Assembly: GCA_026210745.1 (NCBI GenBank)
Contig: CP110632.1
Location: forward strand, 3,967,001 to 4,031,000
Direction of reading: 5' to 3'
Length of the DNA stretch: 64,000 bases
DNA from: Exobasidium rhododendri
Lineage: Eukaryota; Basidiomycota; Exobasidiomycetes; Exobasidiales; Exobasidiaceae
The notes under the pieces are model-generated. The model was not told where the DNA came from, did no database searches, and worked only from the letters and a program-made list of their open reading frames with translations. Made by a program: the position numbers and the translations under genes. Positions 22,237-32,166 of this stretch are shown here, one piece after another (the first letter of the stretch is position 1; every line of letters starts with the position of its first letter).

Positions 22237-24834
22237 TCATACCAGGGAAACTACAGTAAGACTGGCGGCTCGACAAAGCCCACCTTGAATGTCTTTGACG
22301 ACAACTAAGGCATGAAGTGGTATCGGATTACGTTCCCTTTTGGTAGAGGTGGTTGCCTCTGCTACACCATCCATGCTGACTATGTCGAGATAGGCGAGTA
22401 GACTGATGGAAGCTAAAGCAGAAACCTTGCCATTTGAGAGGGAAAAGTTGCTCGTGGTGACTGAACCGATGTGCGACTCTGCTGAAAGTGACTGTTGCGA
22501 TTCCAACTTCTGCAAGATTGCTTTACTGTGGCGATCGCACTGCACGGATTGCAAAGCTACTTTCCACATCTCTCTTTCCTCTTTCTTGAGATGATGTATT
22601 TCATCCCATCTAGCGAAAGAACCTTTGCGACAAGCAGTCAACTTGACGCAGACAACGGCAGACTTGACTTTAAGCAGCGGGAGAGGTGTTGTAGCATCTT
22701 CACACGTGCTTTTGCCTCTCCAAGCTTGATAGTCTCGCACAAGACCATCGAGGGAGGCTTCATTGGCCACGGCAAAAGTCCAAGGAGCAGCCATCTCTGC
22801 GCTAGGATCGACGGACTCAACGAGACTACTAAGTTGCATGCCATGTCCAATGATCTCTCTCCACAGACCAGTGCCGCCAAATGGCCATCTTGCACCGAAG
22901 CTATCGAAATTACACCTCTTGGACGGTGGCTTTCTCTTCCATTCGCCTAGTGCAATCAACGAGTCTGTCTGCTCTTGACTTTCATACCCTGGTGTGCCGA
23001 CCCAGTTCATAGGAAAGAGTGCTCTGCCCTTGTCAAAATTCAACGCAAGAGACTGCACCTGACCGAGGACCCTAGTGCCAGGATGAACCAAGGACAGCCA
23101 GAAGGCTTGACCCCATCCCCGTGGAACAAGCAGTGTGAAAGACAACTCATTCTTTGTCTGCTGTTGGTTGCGAGCAATGACGACAACGGGAATGATGTCG
23201 TCTTTGGACGTAGGCAGCAATCGCGAACCTGGCGTGACCAGCTTAGACTTTCGTCGATCGATTTCTCCCTTTCGAAAAGCAGGAAAGGTGTAGCCTTTTG
23301 TGAGTAGCCTGCTATGCGGTGACCAATTGTGTGATAGATGTAAGGACTTCTCATCTCCCCCGTCCTTACTCGACGCCATGCGAGGGGGAAAGCTGAGTCG
23401 AGGATCGTGGACGTTAAGAGGGATAACGATCCCATCCGACAATGCTCCTGTACGTATGGAAGCCATCTTATTGCTGTCCTCGTCATTGATCGGTCGCAAC
23501 ACTTTAGCCAATAAGGCTTTCGAGCTTGGGCCTGACAATTCAAAAATATTGTAAGCTTCTCCCCTCCTCCGTTTCTCTTGGATACATGCAGAGTACTCGT
23601 TCAGCACCTCGCTCTTCATGCGGCTCTCCCCATCACCCTTGCCATGCACTCGGCCAGCAGAACGGGATCCAGCAGAAACAAGCGGATGAGGCAGCGAATT
23701 GAGTCGTCTGATTTCGATGGAGAACGACAGAGTTCGGGATAGCGCAGTGACGGCCATATGAAGGCAACGTTCTAGCGAGGAAGCGGCCGCAGGATGAGTA
23801 CGCAAAAGGATTTCTTGTCGTTTGCGAGAAGTGGTGTTGAGGATGTCTGCTTCGGCAGGCTTTACCCATATAATCTGGACTGGTCCACAGCAACGAAGAT
23901 AATCTGCAAGTGGTACTTCAGTGCTGTTTGCCTTGTAGCCTTTCACAGGAGCTGTGAGCAGAGTCCTGCAGCACATTCTTCCTTCTCTCCACTCCTCTTG
24001 CCAACCATCTCGCAGTCCAGCTCGCTGCAAAACAGTAGACAAAGCCTCTACTACTTTGTTGCGATCTTCAGCTGCACGCATACTGGCACCCAGTCGAATC
24101 CAGGCATCGTAGCTGACATCCATGATGCTTGCAGCTCGCTTCTCATCCCTCCAGGTGCTTCGATAACTCTTCATACTACTCTCTTCTGCTAAAGAGTATC
24201 CCCATCGGTCTGGCAGTGGGATGTGTGTTCCTCCTACTACTTTGCCCTCTTTTGAACTCATTCTAAACCTCTTTGTATGCCACAGATGCGTCTCCATCCA
24301 TGCTTTCCCTTCTATAGCTGCTCTCGTAGCCCGCTGCACTAGTTCCTGCCTCCTTGCGCTCTCCTTCCTCCTCGGATATGCCCCCAAGGCCGACCGATCA
24401 CCCTTTCCCTTCCTCTTTCTGGTCTCTGACCGACTGCGGGGTGATGTCTTGCTGGCCCTCAACTCTGATCCTCCTTTGTCCCTCAGTCGTTTCGGCAGAG
24501 CGAGAAGGTTATGGCTGGCATTGCGTCTTCTTTTATGACGTGGTAGCATTTGCCAGGCACGAATGCTCTTCCCCGCAGAGGCTGATTTGATCGCATTTCG
24601 AAGTGACTTGATCTCATACGAGTAGGAGGATACGGCATTCTCCACCAGAAGCTGATTTGGAAGCTTGATAATCTTCTCGCTTCTAGTTGCACCGCTGCTG
24701 CTGGTACTACCGGCAGCGATGAGTCCAGGTGTTTGCGTCGGGATTTGATGAGCTACCCGCTTTTGCTCACGTTGTCGGATTCGTTTGTTTGGTCGCTCTA
24801 TCTCCTCACCATGCCTTTTGCCTAGCGATGACAT
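22237..24834 (-). CDS. POP1: Ribonuclease P/MRP protein subunit POP1
   Basis: Largest protein subunit of nuclear RNase P and RNase MRP, needed for tRNA 5' processing and rRNA maturation. Single exon of 865 aa, close to the usual 830-1,020. A basic N-terminus (KRHGEEIERPNKRIRQREQKR) is followed by the POP1 N-terminal domain: LPRHKRRRNASHN and the near-invariant METHLWHTKRFRM and WGYSLAEESSMKSYRS. The central POPLD domain, which binds the RNA, includes the stretch around VLVPRGWGQAFWLSLVHPG and MNWVGTPGY (nt ~23,000-23,140), followed by RWPFGGTGLWREI. The C-terminal glycine-cleavage-T-like region ends in a predicted fold containing LHALVVVKDIQGG. No intron is needed and no frame break is seen. 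The assignment is firm. Confidence 0.95.
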   Translation of the reverse strand: MSSLGKRHGEEIERPNKRIRQREQKRVAHQIPTQTPGLIAAGSTSSSGATRSEKIIKLPNQLLVENAVSSYSYEIKSLRNAIKSASAGKSIRAWQMLPRHKRRRNASHNLLALPKRLRDKGGSELRASKTSPRSRSETRKRKGKGDRSALGAYPRRKESARRQELVQRATRAAIEGKAWMETHLWHTKRFRMSSKEGKVVGGTHIPLPDRWGYSLAEESSMKSYRSTWRDEKRAASIMDVSYDAWIRLGASMRAAEDRNKVVEALSTVLQRAGLRDGWQEEWREGRMCCRTLLTAPVKGYKANSTEVPLADYLRCCGPVQIIWVKPAEADILNTTSRKRQEILLRTHPAAASSLERCLHMAVTALSRTLSFSIEIRRLNSLPHPLVSAGSRSAGRVHGKGDGESRMKSEVLNEYSACIQEKRRRGEAYNIFELSGPSSKALLAKVLRPINDEDSNKMASIRTGALSDGIVIPLNVHDPRLSFPPRMASSKDGGDEKSLHLSHNWSPHSRLLTKGYTFPAFRKGEIDRRKSKLVTPGSRLLPTSKDDIIPVVVIARNQQQTKNELSFTLLVPRGWGQAFWLSLVHPGTRVLGQVQSLALNFDKGRALFPMNWVGTPGYESQEQTDSLIALGEWKRKPPSKRCNFDSFGARWPFGGTGLWREIIGHGMQLSSLVESVDPSAEMAAPWTFAVANEASLDGLVRDYQAWRGKSTCEDATTPLPLLKVKSAVVCVKLTACRKGSFARWDEIHHLKKEEREMWKVALQSVQCDRHSKAILQKLESQQSLSAESHIGSVTTSNFSLSNGKVSALASISLLAYLDIVSMDGVAEATTSTKRERNPIPLHALVVVKDIQGGLCRAASLTVVSLV

Positions 24835-25018
24835 CTTCCACGCCCTTCCCCCTGCACAGCGGTCAAGTAACGGCGGAGCTTGCCTTGATGATTAGTGGTG
24901 GAAAAAGAACAAACGAGGCGCCAACTTTAGACCAAATTCTTTCCAGTCTCTATCTTTTCAGCTTACGTAATATGTTATCGCTCAGTCAATTCCTATTGTG
25001 GCGCCCACATGCAATGCT
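24835..25018. other. Short intergenic gap upstream of POP1
   Basis: About 180 bp between the POP1 start and the first ATG of the tentative gene on the plus strand. It probably holds a divergent promoter. I see no clear TATA box or repeated motif. Confidence 0.4.
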
Positions 25019-25851
25019 ATGGTGCAATCTTCCTCGAATCGGATCCTGTTGATCCCAGAGGCCAATCATCTGCATCAACATGTTATAAATAAACCTAAAA
25101 ACAAGAAGAAAGACGCGTTCTTGCAGCTAAACGCGTATAAAGAGGTGAGTGGCCCTTACACTTACGATTGGCTCCATTCTAAAAGTGTATCTGATGCATT
25201 CAGTGCTTTGTGGGAAACTAAGGGTGGGGATGCACTGATTGGGAAGTCTAATCTGGATGCTAGGCACTAGACCAGTGTCCGCGCTTTTTGGCCCGGCCTT
25301 GACCTCACGGGCACACACCCCTTCGTTCAGGAGGCATTCTTCTCGTTCCATCAGAGATATTTCCACCTCCAACAAGTCCGGGTCGCTTCCGATCTTCCTG
25401 CCCTAACAGACTGTCTTCTATCAGGAAACCTGCGACATCCGCATCACGTTACCATTGCCTATCGCTGTCCACCTCCTCATCCCGCCTCACCCTACTCACC
25501 CAACACGAGTCATCAACGCCACTTCATCCACCCAGTGGCACAGACCTCGTCGGCTGCGCATTACAGCACCAGGCTCCTAGACAGTCGTACCTAACAGGGA
25601 AACACCAATCTTCTTCGGTGAGGTTCAGGCTGTTGGCATCTGCTTTCTGGACCTCCAAGGTCACAAATCTGCCCTTGTCGGAGCTTATCGTGAGTAACCG
25701 CGCCCAATTCAGCAGTGCTGCCAGAGGCGGAGGGAGGGAAGAGGTTGTGGCAGTGTTCTGGCACAAGCACGTCCGAGGAGCAACAGGCGCACATTCATGC
25801 GTGGCTGCTTCGTATTTGATGGTCGAGAGCGCTCTTTCCGCTATCCGATGA
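25019..25851 (+). CDS. Uncharacterised multi-exon protein (tentative)
   Basis: I cannot assign a family. A four-exon model (25019-25144, 25331-25548, 25598-25689, 25754-25851) keeps frame and sums to 534 nt, 177 aa. It begins MVQSSSNRILLIPEANHLHQHVI, continues through HPHHVTIAYRCPPPHP, and ends with a hydrophobic stretch (EVQAVGICFLDLQGHKSALVG, HSCVAASYLMVESALSAI). The first intron donor (GTGAGT) and the third (GTGAGT) are strong; the second donor (GTCGGC) is atypical, and the first intron (186 nt) is long for this window. Competing frames run through 25600-25850 as well. Protein-like composition and a plausible promoter gap support a real gene here; the exact exon set may be wrong. Confidence 0.35.
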
Positions 25852-26280
25852 CGGTAAAGCGGAGAGATAGCTTCCCACTTGAGGAGAACCATCAGACACG
25901 TATGTCGTCATTGGGCGCATCAATCTCGTACCCTGAAGTAGGGCAAGCTCTGATCTCCGGGGATCTGGTTTACGCTGCTTTGGCGGGGAGAGTGCGGGCG
26001 AGAGGTGTTCTATCATATTACTTTGATCGGCGCTCAGCTTGTGGGGCACACTGGTCAGGCAGTGACATTGGAGAGGCAAAGCGCGATAGGGCAAAGGGCA
26101 CATAAAGGGGCGACGATTGCCAACAACGGCAGGGGAAGTGGATTAGTGAGAGAGAAAGAGGCAGTGCAAGACTGTGTCCTTTACGCTTCAGAGTGATTTG
26201 GCATAAGTAGTGAAGGCAAAATACTTTGCTGATCTCGAATAAATTTCTCGTCCTTCGTCACTCTTTCCTTCGGTATCAAA
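25852..26280. other. Intergenic region upstream of HSF gene
   Basis: Open frames of about 100 codons exist on both strands at 25795-26105, but they mirror each other and show no domain. An AT-rich stretch with GAATAAATT near 26235 may be core promoter for the HSF gene. No RNA gene was recognised. Confidence 0.3.
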
Positions 26281-29200
26281 ATGTCCTTTCTCTTTGCCAT
26301 CCCAGATTCCGGTCGAAGTTCCTATCGTTTCCACCTTGAAGCACCACTCCCATCTCGCTCAGCTGCGACAGAGGGCCGACATTGGCGACACGAATTTCCT
26401 CTATCTTACTCACTCTTTTCGTCCCTCAACCCCTTCTCTGCAATGTCTGAGCTAGAGACAAGATCAAGACCGATTCAGCGACACACTGGCTTCGAAGTAG
26501 GAGGAGGACAAAGTGGGGAGGTAGAGGCGAGCAGCAATTCTACTGCTCGAATACGCACCACCACAAACGGGACAGTGGTGATGAAAGGCTCCGACGGAGA
26601 TGTAGAGATGGGCGACGATAAGGTTAGTGAAGAACAAAAATTAGAGACGGAAAGGAAGTGATGCTCCTTTGGTGCTGATATGTTCGTGCCCACTTTTTTG
26701 CAGAAGAGCGTACAGCCCCTGCCGATTCCTGGCTCTGTAGGCGAACAGCGAGGCAATGCTGTGGTGTCCTCTGCAGAACCGCACAGTGACTTACGCACGC
26801 CACCCGATGCCATCTCCCTCACTGCATCAGCGGAAGAGAAGAGGAAGATCGATGGTGGCGGTAGTGTCAAGCTGCCGTCGTTTCATTCGACCATACTCAG
26901 CCCTCGAATGACTGCCATCTCTTCTTCTCGGTTGTCGAACACGTCCATCTCCTCTAGTCACTGGTCGCCCGGCAAGAGCTCCGACCCCTATCTCTACTCT
27001 ATTTCATCGCAGTCGTACGTCTACTCGAGCGTGAAACCGTACCTAAGTACCAGCTTCCAAACTTCGGCAGAAAGAGGCGGCCCCAATGGAAGAAACAACC
27101 AGCTTGACAATCGGAATGCCATGGACGAAGATGAAGATGACGACGAAGATGACGTCTTTGCTAGTACTTCACGGGGATTGGGTCTTTCGAGTACTGGTGA
27201 ACCATCCCCACCTCGACTTCGAAGATCCAACGATATAGAAAGAGAAGACGGCGATGCCGCAGGAGTGTTCAGCTTTTCGAGTCCTTGCTTTGGACCGAGG
27301 TCGTTGGAGCATTCCGATATTCCACCAATATCCCCGCCACCGTCAGAGATTAGTAGGGGATCGCAAGGCTTGATGAGCCCTACTTGGACTGCAGCTACGC
27401 TAGGCAAGCTCTCACTTAACGGCACAAGTAGCGCAGAGAGCTCTTCAGCTCGGAAACCGCCGTTGTTAAGTCGTCACTCCAGCTCACACGCATCCGCCAC
27501 CATGCCCAGTCGATCCTTGCCGTCGAGTGCTGGAAATGGCATGTCTAGTCAAAATCGAAAGTTGTCCTTCCATCGGCGACCTGCTCCCCACAATGCCTAC
27601 AAAGCCAATCACTTGACTGGTTTGAGTAGCAGCAGCAGCAGCAATAGTAGTGCGGTGGCGGCTATGCTTCATCCTCACTCGCAATTTCAGCGTTCTTCGG
27701 ACGCCCGTTCAAGATCTAGGTCAAGAAGTCGTATAGCCGATCGTACATCACTTGCCTCCACAGAACATGATAGAACAGCGAGAGAAGTCGACGACGATGA
27801 GACGGACGATGAAGCAATGGTGATGGATGTAGAGGCGGAAGACGATGACGATGCTACGGAAGATGAAGCCGATCCACGAAACAATCGATACAAAGCGCAC
27901 AGCATACGCAACAGCCAGCAAATGTCCTACGAGGAAGGCATCCATCAAGCGCAGGGGAGGGGAATCGGCACGTCTGTTCCTTTATTGCGACATCCGAGTG
28001 GTCAGGCGACTACCATGTCTGCTTCTTATGAAAGGGCCAACAGCGGACTGAATCGGCAGTATACCTTGGATCGATACGGCGCTTCTCCTGCCTCTCATTA
28101 TGCTCTAGGTCGACATCATCCTTATGCGATTGGCTCGACAGGAGCTTCTCCTAGCAACGCTGGAGTATTGTCATCCTATTCGCCTAATAATGCTCGAATG
28201 AGTATAGGAAGGAGGAGAAGTAGTTTTGGGACGGGAGCCGGTATGCAGAGTGGGTCACCGATATCCTCCTCCTCCCAGCAGCAACATCATCATCAACAGC
28301 AGCAGCAGCAGCAGCAAGGTGGTCACATGATGGCCCAACAGCTATCGCACTCACCCCGGTACGGCATCACGAGGCAGACTGGCTACTACGAGCAGCAGTA
28401 TACCAATCACCCAACCTCCCTTCCACTACCATCCAATCAATCGCCAGCCTTTCCCTACGGCAAGAGTCCGGAGAGCGCTGCTGTCCGACGAACGCCTTCT
28501 GGACTGAGTCGACAGCAAGGCCAAGGTGGCAAAGAGGAGTCGGGTGAAGTGGAAGAGGAGGACGAGGAAGAGGAGGACGAAGAGGAAGACGAAGGAGACG
28601 ATGAAGAAGAGCAAGGCAAAGAAGAGGCCGTCGACGAGGAAGAGGAGCCAGATAGAAAGGCGAAAGTGTCCAAGATGAAAAGTGGTGGCTCACGGCAGGC
28701 GAGAGGTGCTTCTCATAGCCGTCAGTCTGCCGCTGGTGCACCGGTACTGTCGTCCAACAGCGGAGAGGTGGACAGCAGTGAGATGAACGAAGTAAGCGCG
28801 ATCAGAGAGCGATTGGGAGGCGCGGCCAACTGCTCTGCCTTTATCTCTAAGTTGTGGTATCTAATGTGTCGACCGGAACTGTATGTGAAGTACATCCACT
28901 GGTCCGAGTCTGGCGATTCCGTGATCCTGTCCAACGATCCAGACGTGAACAACGAGTTTGCTTCTGAAGTGCTACCGAAGTTGTTCAAGCACGGCAACAA
29001 TGCCTCCTTTGTGCGTCAATTGAACCTTTATGGCTTTCAAAGGGTACCTTCCTCTCGACTGTTGGACGCTGCTGAGACAAGGGCTGCGAAGCGATTCAGC
29101 AATGGAATGAACATCTCCACTGCTCTGCAATTGTACGGTCCACATTCTAGCTTTGCTCATCCTCGCTTCAAAAAGGATCAGGAAGGTCTCCTCCCCAGCA

Positions 29201-29286
29201 TGAAGCCCCGAAGCAGTAAGAAGACGAAGAAAGGAGGTCCGGGAGGCGGCTTACAATCGGACAACGAAGAAGATTACCCCCTCTGA
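26281..29286 (+). CDS. HSF-type transcription factor with C-terminal DNA-binding domain
   Basis: Nuclear DNA-binding protein of the heat-shock-factor fold. Two exons (26281-26622, 26704-29286; 81-nt intron) give 974 aa. An internal Met at 26443 (MSELETRSRPIQ) is an equally good start. Most of the protein is Ser/Gln-rich disordered sequence with acidic blocks at nt 27120-27150, 27790-27870 and 28540-28650, plus a polyQ run at ~28,290-28,316. The HSF domain is at residues ~823-935. It shows AFISKLWYLMCRPE, YIHWSESGDSVIL and the recognition helix FKHGNNASFVRQLNLYGF, ending with FAHPRFKKDQ. The stretch between GFQRV and HPRF is about 20 residues longer than in classical HSF1 proteins. No leucine-zipper trimerisation region follows the domain. 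This architecture suggests a regulator distinct from Hsf1, akin to Mga2/Sfl1/Skn7-type HSF-domain proteins; the targets are unknown. Confidence 0.85.
28285..28316 (+). repeat. CAG/CAT repeat coding Gln-His tract
   Basis: Run of CAG, CAA and CAT codons in exon 2 of the HSF-type gene, giving a short Gln/His tract. In frame. Confidence 0.8.
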
Positions 29287-29840
29287 TCATCTTGCTGTCC
29301 AGTCGTCCTCCCTTCTCTCCTCCTTTCCCTTGCTCGCTTATATCCCTACCGTCCTATCCTCACTCGGAAATCTGCGTCAAGTTCTGTCTTTCCCTCCGTC
29401 ATGTGATCCCTCAGTAGCTCGGATCACTCTCCTCCCACAGCACTACATCATCTCACCCTCGATCTGTACAACAAATTTATAGCATCTACTTTGCACTTCT
29501 TCTCGTTCTTCGACCTCTTCTTGAATCGTAGAACATCTGTATGGAATGCTTTTTAATTATATTTTGGGAATTTCGAGTCCTCCTGCGCTTGTGCTCACAC
29601 CTTCCTACGGCTTCGTCTCATCGTGGGCAGAGAGACCACCACCTCGCACCTCGCTTCTCACGTGTGCAGACGCGCTGGGGGGGAGAGAGAAGCGCGACCG
29701 GAATTCTGGTGGTAGTGCCGTGCATGGACTGATGAACCTTCTTGTCTCAGGCCTCTTGTCATCTCCACTGCGCCTCTTCAAGTCTTTCTCCGGTCTTTCA
29801 TGACGACGGGCCAGCTCGATCATCATGAGAGTCAGTAACG
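29287..29840. other. Pyrimidine-rich intergenic region
   Basis: About 550 bp between the HSF-type gene and the kinase gene. It contains CT-rich stretches and a TTTAATTATATTTT patch near 29550. It probably combines the HSF gene 3' UTR with the kinase promoter. No coding signal is convincing. Confidence 0.4.
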
Positions 29841-32030
29841 ATGACCTCATTTGAGCGATCCTATCAGAGCATCTTCCCAAAAGTAGCGCAAGACCGACTA
29901 TCAAACTACTCCCACGTACGTCTACTCAGAGCGCCGTCCCTACGAAATGCAACTCAAATTGATCTTGTTCGACCAATTTTGGGACCAGTGACTCGCCGTC
30001 AAGGATTCGGTCTCTGTGTGCTAAAGTGTATACCGATTCCAGCGATAGATGACGCCGGCGCTCAGACCAGACTATTGCGGGAAGTAGCCATACATCGCAC
30101 TGTAACATTGGGCTCGACGCCAGAGCAGGAAAGGATTCTGCCACTCCTTTCACACTTCATCGCCCAAGATGTGCTGGGAAACGGCGAAAGGCAGCCCAGT
30201 AGCAAGCGTCGGCCGACCTACTTGATCTTGGTGCTGCCCTACTGTCAGGCCGGAAGTCTAAGAGACAATCTCTTCCGAACATTGAGCGCCAAGTCACCGT
30301 CATCGAAGGAAGCAAGGCTGTGGAATGAGAGCGAATTGAGATGGACGATCTTCGAAGTCGCAAAAGGACTGCAGAGATGCCATGATCGTGGTATCATTCA
30401 TCGAGATGTCAAAGCAGAGAATATCCTCTTGTGGGAAGCCGCGCCTATTGATGCGACGGAGAGTGGCTCGGTGCGATTGCTTCTCTGCGATTTCGGACTC
30501 TCGACGTGGGTTGATGAAGGAGAAGAAGAAGAAGAAGAGAAAGACGAATTCGAAGGCAACGACGACAGGAGAGATAGCACACTCTGCGGTACCTGGGATT
30601 ATCTCAGCCCTGAGACGGCAATTCGACGTTGTACAGGTACGCAAGTTGATGTGTGGGCGTTGGGTTGTCTTTGTGTGTATCTGCTGAGTGGGTACCTGCC
30701 ATTCACTGCATCCACTGAGTCACACGCTTCCTCGTCATCCTTGTCAGACGTGCGAGTGGAAGCTCAGTATATACGTGACCGAGTTGAGAAGCTGGCTATA
30801 GGAGATTGGGAGCAAGTTCGCTCCAAATTACCACGTCATCTCAGCTATGAATGCCACGCTATCCTAGAGGGGATGCTGCAAGTGAACGAGAAAGACCGCT
30901 TGACCATTCGCGACTTACTTTCACATCCCTTTCTGAAATCGAGCCTGGCAAAGACACCTCTACGACCTCATCGTCAAGTCAAAGAGCAAGGAAGGCTCAC
31001 AAAGGCCTCTCCAAAGGGTTCGACGACGGTCGCCGATGCAACAGGACACGATCCACCGCCAACGACTCCAACACTACTTCGAGAACGGGCAAACAGTAGC
31101 CGGTGTAGTAGTACTGCGACTCTCTTATCCGCGCTGAAGCAAGTCGACCCGCAGGTCTTCGCTGCCTTTGATCAAGAAGTGTTTGAGGAGAGAAAGACGC
31201 CTTTTGGATTGGTAAAGATAGCAAAGCTGCAAGAAGGCTCGGAAGATGCAAAGACGGTCGGTCGCTTGAGTAGGAGGGTGACTATCCCAGGCGGGAAGCT
31301 CGACTGGGGCAATGGGTACGGGACTCGAGGTCTACTCAGCGTGCGACAACGAATCTACGGCGGAAAGATCGAGGTGACAAGGCAAGGGGACGTAGTAGTA
31401 AATGTCAAGGGAAAGGCTTCACTAGTCATACTTTCTGATGGTTCCCATGTCGATGTACTTTATCACTCTCAGTCGGAAGCCGACAAGAATGACTGGTATC
31501 CTCTATGTCAAGCGGCGGAAAGGTGGTTGAATCGACACCGACGAAAGTCTACTCTTGCTGGAATCATGCTCGCTGCTGAAGCAAAGAAGTCTGAAAGTCA
31601 ACGGATCGGCGCAGTAGAGTACGTAGCATACTGTAGTATCAAAGGAAACGGGCCGCTGCCAGACTATCAAGTACGATTTGCCGCTGTAGAGGGAGGGGTC
31701 GAGGGATGGAGAGGGAAGAGGAAGATGATGGATGAGTGGAACGTGGAGGTACAGGTTCAAGTTCAACGATATCGAAACAAAGTCATCCTCCTTACAAAGG
31801 TGCAAAGAGTTGATCAGCTGTGCGGATTCGGTTGGAAGAAGTGCTCCCTGCCGATCGAGCAGTCCACCACACCTACCAGTGCTCGCGCATGGCAATTGAG
31901 TGGTGACAGCAGCAGCTCTCTGCTTCTTCAAGACCTGTCGAGACGGGAAAGGAGAGCAATCGATCGCTCTCTGCACGCCTCCACTTCTGTCGATTCAGTC
32001 TTCAGGACGCTGATCGAAGAGAACAGATGA
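29841..32030 (+). CDS. Protein kinase with PLK4-like features and C-terminal polo-box-like region
   Basis: Serine/threonine kinase, single exon, 729 aa. The catalytic Lys is K62 in GLCVLKCI; no clear glycine-rich loop precedes it. The catalytic loop HRDVKAEN is near residue 187, DFGLS at 217, and the activation segment ends in CGTWDYLSPE (~249-258), then DVWALGCLCVYLLSGYLPF. CGT-x-Y-x-SPE is the pattern typical of polo-like kinase 4. A Glu-rich insertion (~13 acidic residues) sits inside the activation segment. After a disordered linker (380-440), a region at ~450-570 (FGLVKIAKLQ, VVVNVKGKASLVILSDGSHVDV, DWYPLCQAAERWL) resembles the order of strands and the final helix in the PLK4 cryptic polo box. 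A second globular region reaches residue ~700. The kinase call is firm; the PLK4 relation is inference. Confidence 0.8.
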   Translation: MTSFERSYQSIFPKVAQDRLSNYSHVRLLRAPSLRNATQIDLVRPILGPVTRRQGFGLCVLKCIPIPAIDDAGAQTRLLREVAIHRTVTLGSTPEQERILPLLSHFIAQDVLGNGERQPSSKRRPTYLILVLPYCQAGSLRDNLFRTLSAKSPSSKEARLWNESELRWTIFEVAKGLQRCHDRGIIHRDVKAENILLWEAAPIDATESGSVRLLLCDFGLSTWVDEGEEEEEEKDEFEGNDDRRDSTLCGTWDYLSPETAIRRCTGTQVDVWALGCLCVYLLSGYLPFTASTESHASSSSLSDVRVEAQYIRDRVEKLAIGDWEQVRSKLPRHLSYECHAILEGMLQVNEKDRLTIRDLLSHPFLKSSLAKTPLRPHRQVKEQGRLTKASPKGSTTVADATGHDPPPTTPTLLRERANSSRCSSTATLLSALKQVDPQVFAAFDQEVFEERKTPFGLVKIAKLQEGSEDAKTVGRLSRRVTIPGGKLDWGNGYGTRGLLSVRQRIYGGKIEVTRQGDVVVNVKGKASLVILSDGSHVDVLYHSQSEADKNDWYPLCQAAERWLNRHRRKSTLAGIMLAAEAKKSESQRIGAVEYVAYCSIKGNGPLPDYQVRFAAVEGGVEGWRGKRKMMDEWNVEVQVQVQRYRNKVILLTKVQRVDQLCGFGWKKCSLPIEQSTTPTSARAWQLSGDSSSSLLLQDLSRRERRAIDRSLHASTSVDSVFRTLIEENR

Positions 32031-32166
32031 GTGATCAAGAGGCGCAAAAGTATCAATTCCCAGATCCAAGAGACGGCGAAGAAAGTAATCGCAAGACTAT
32101 AATGACGAGTATGTGCAAGGTAGCTTGTCTAGAATCTATTGAATATGGAAGGATTCGATGTTCCGC

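Noticed and set aside
25795-26105. Mirror open frames of about 102 codons on both strands
   Set aside because: Overlapping frames with no domain, no start context and no clear promoter; kept only as intergenic.
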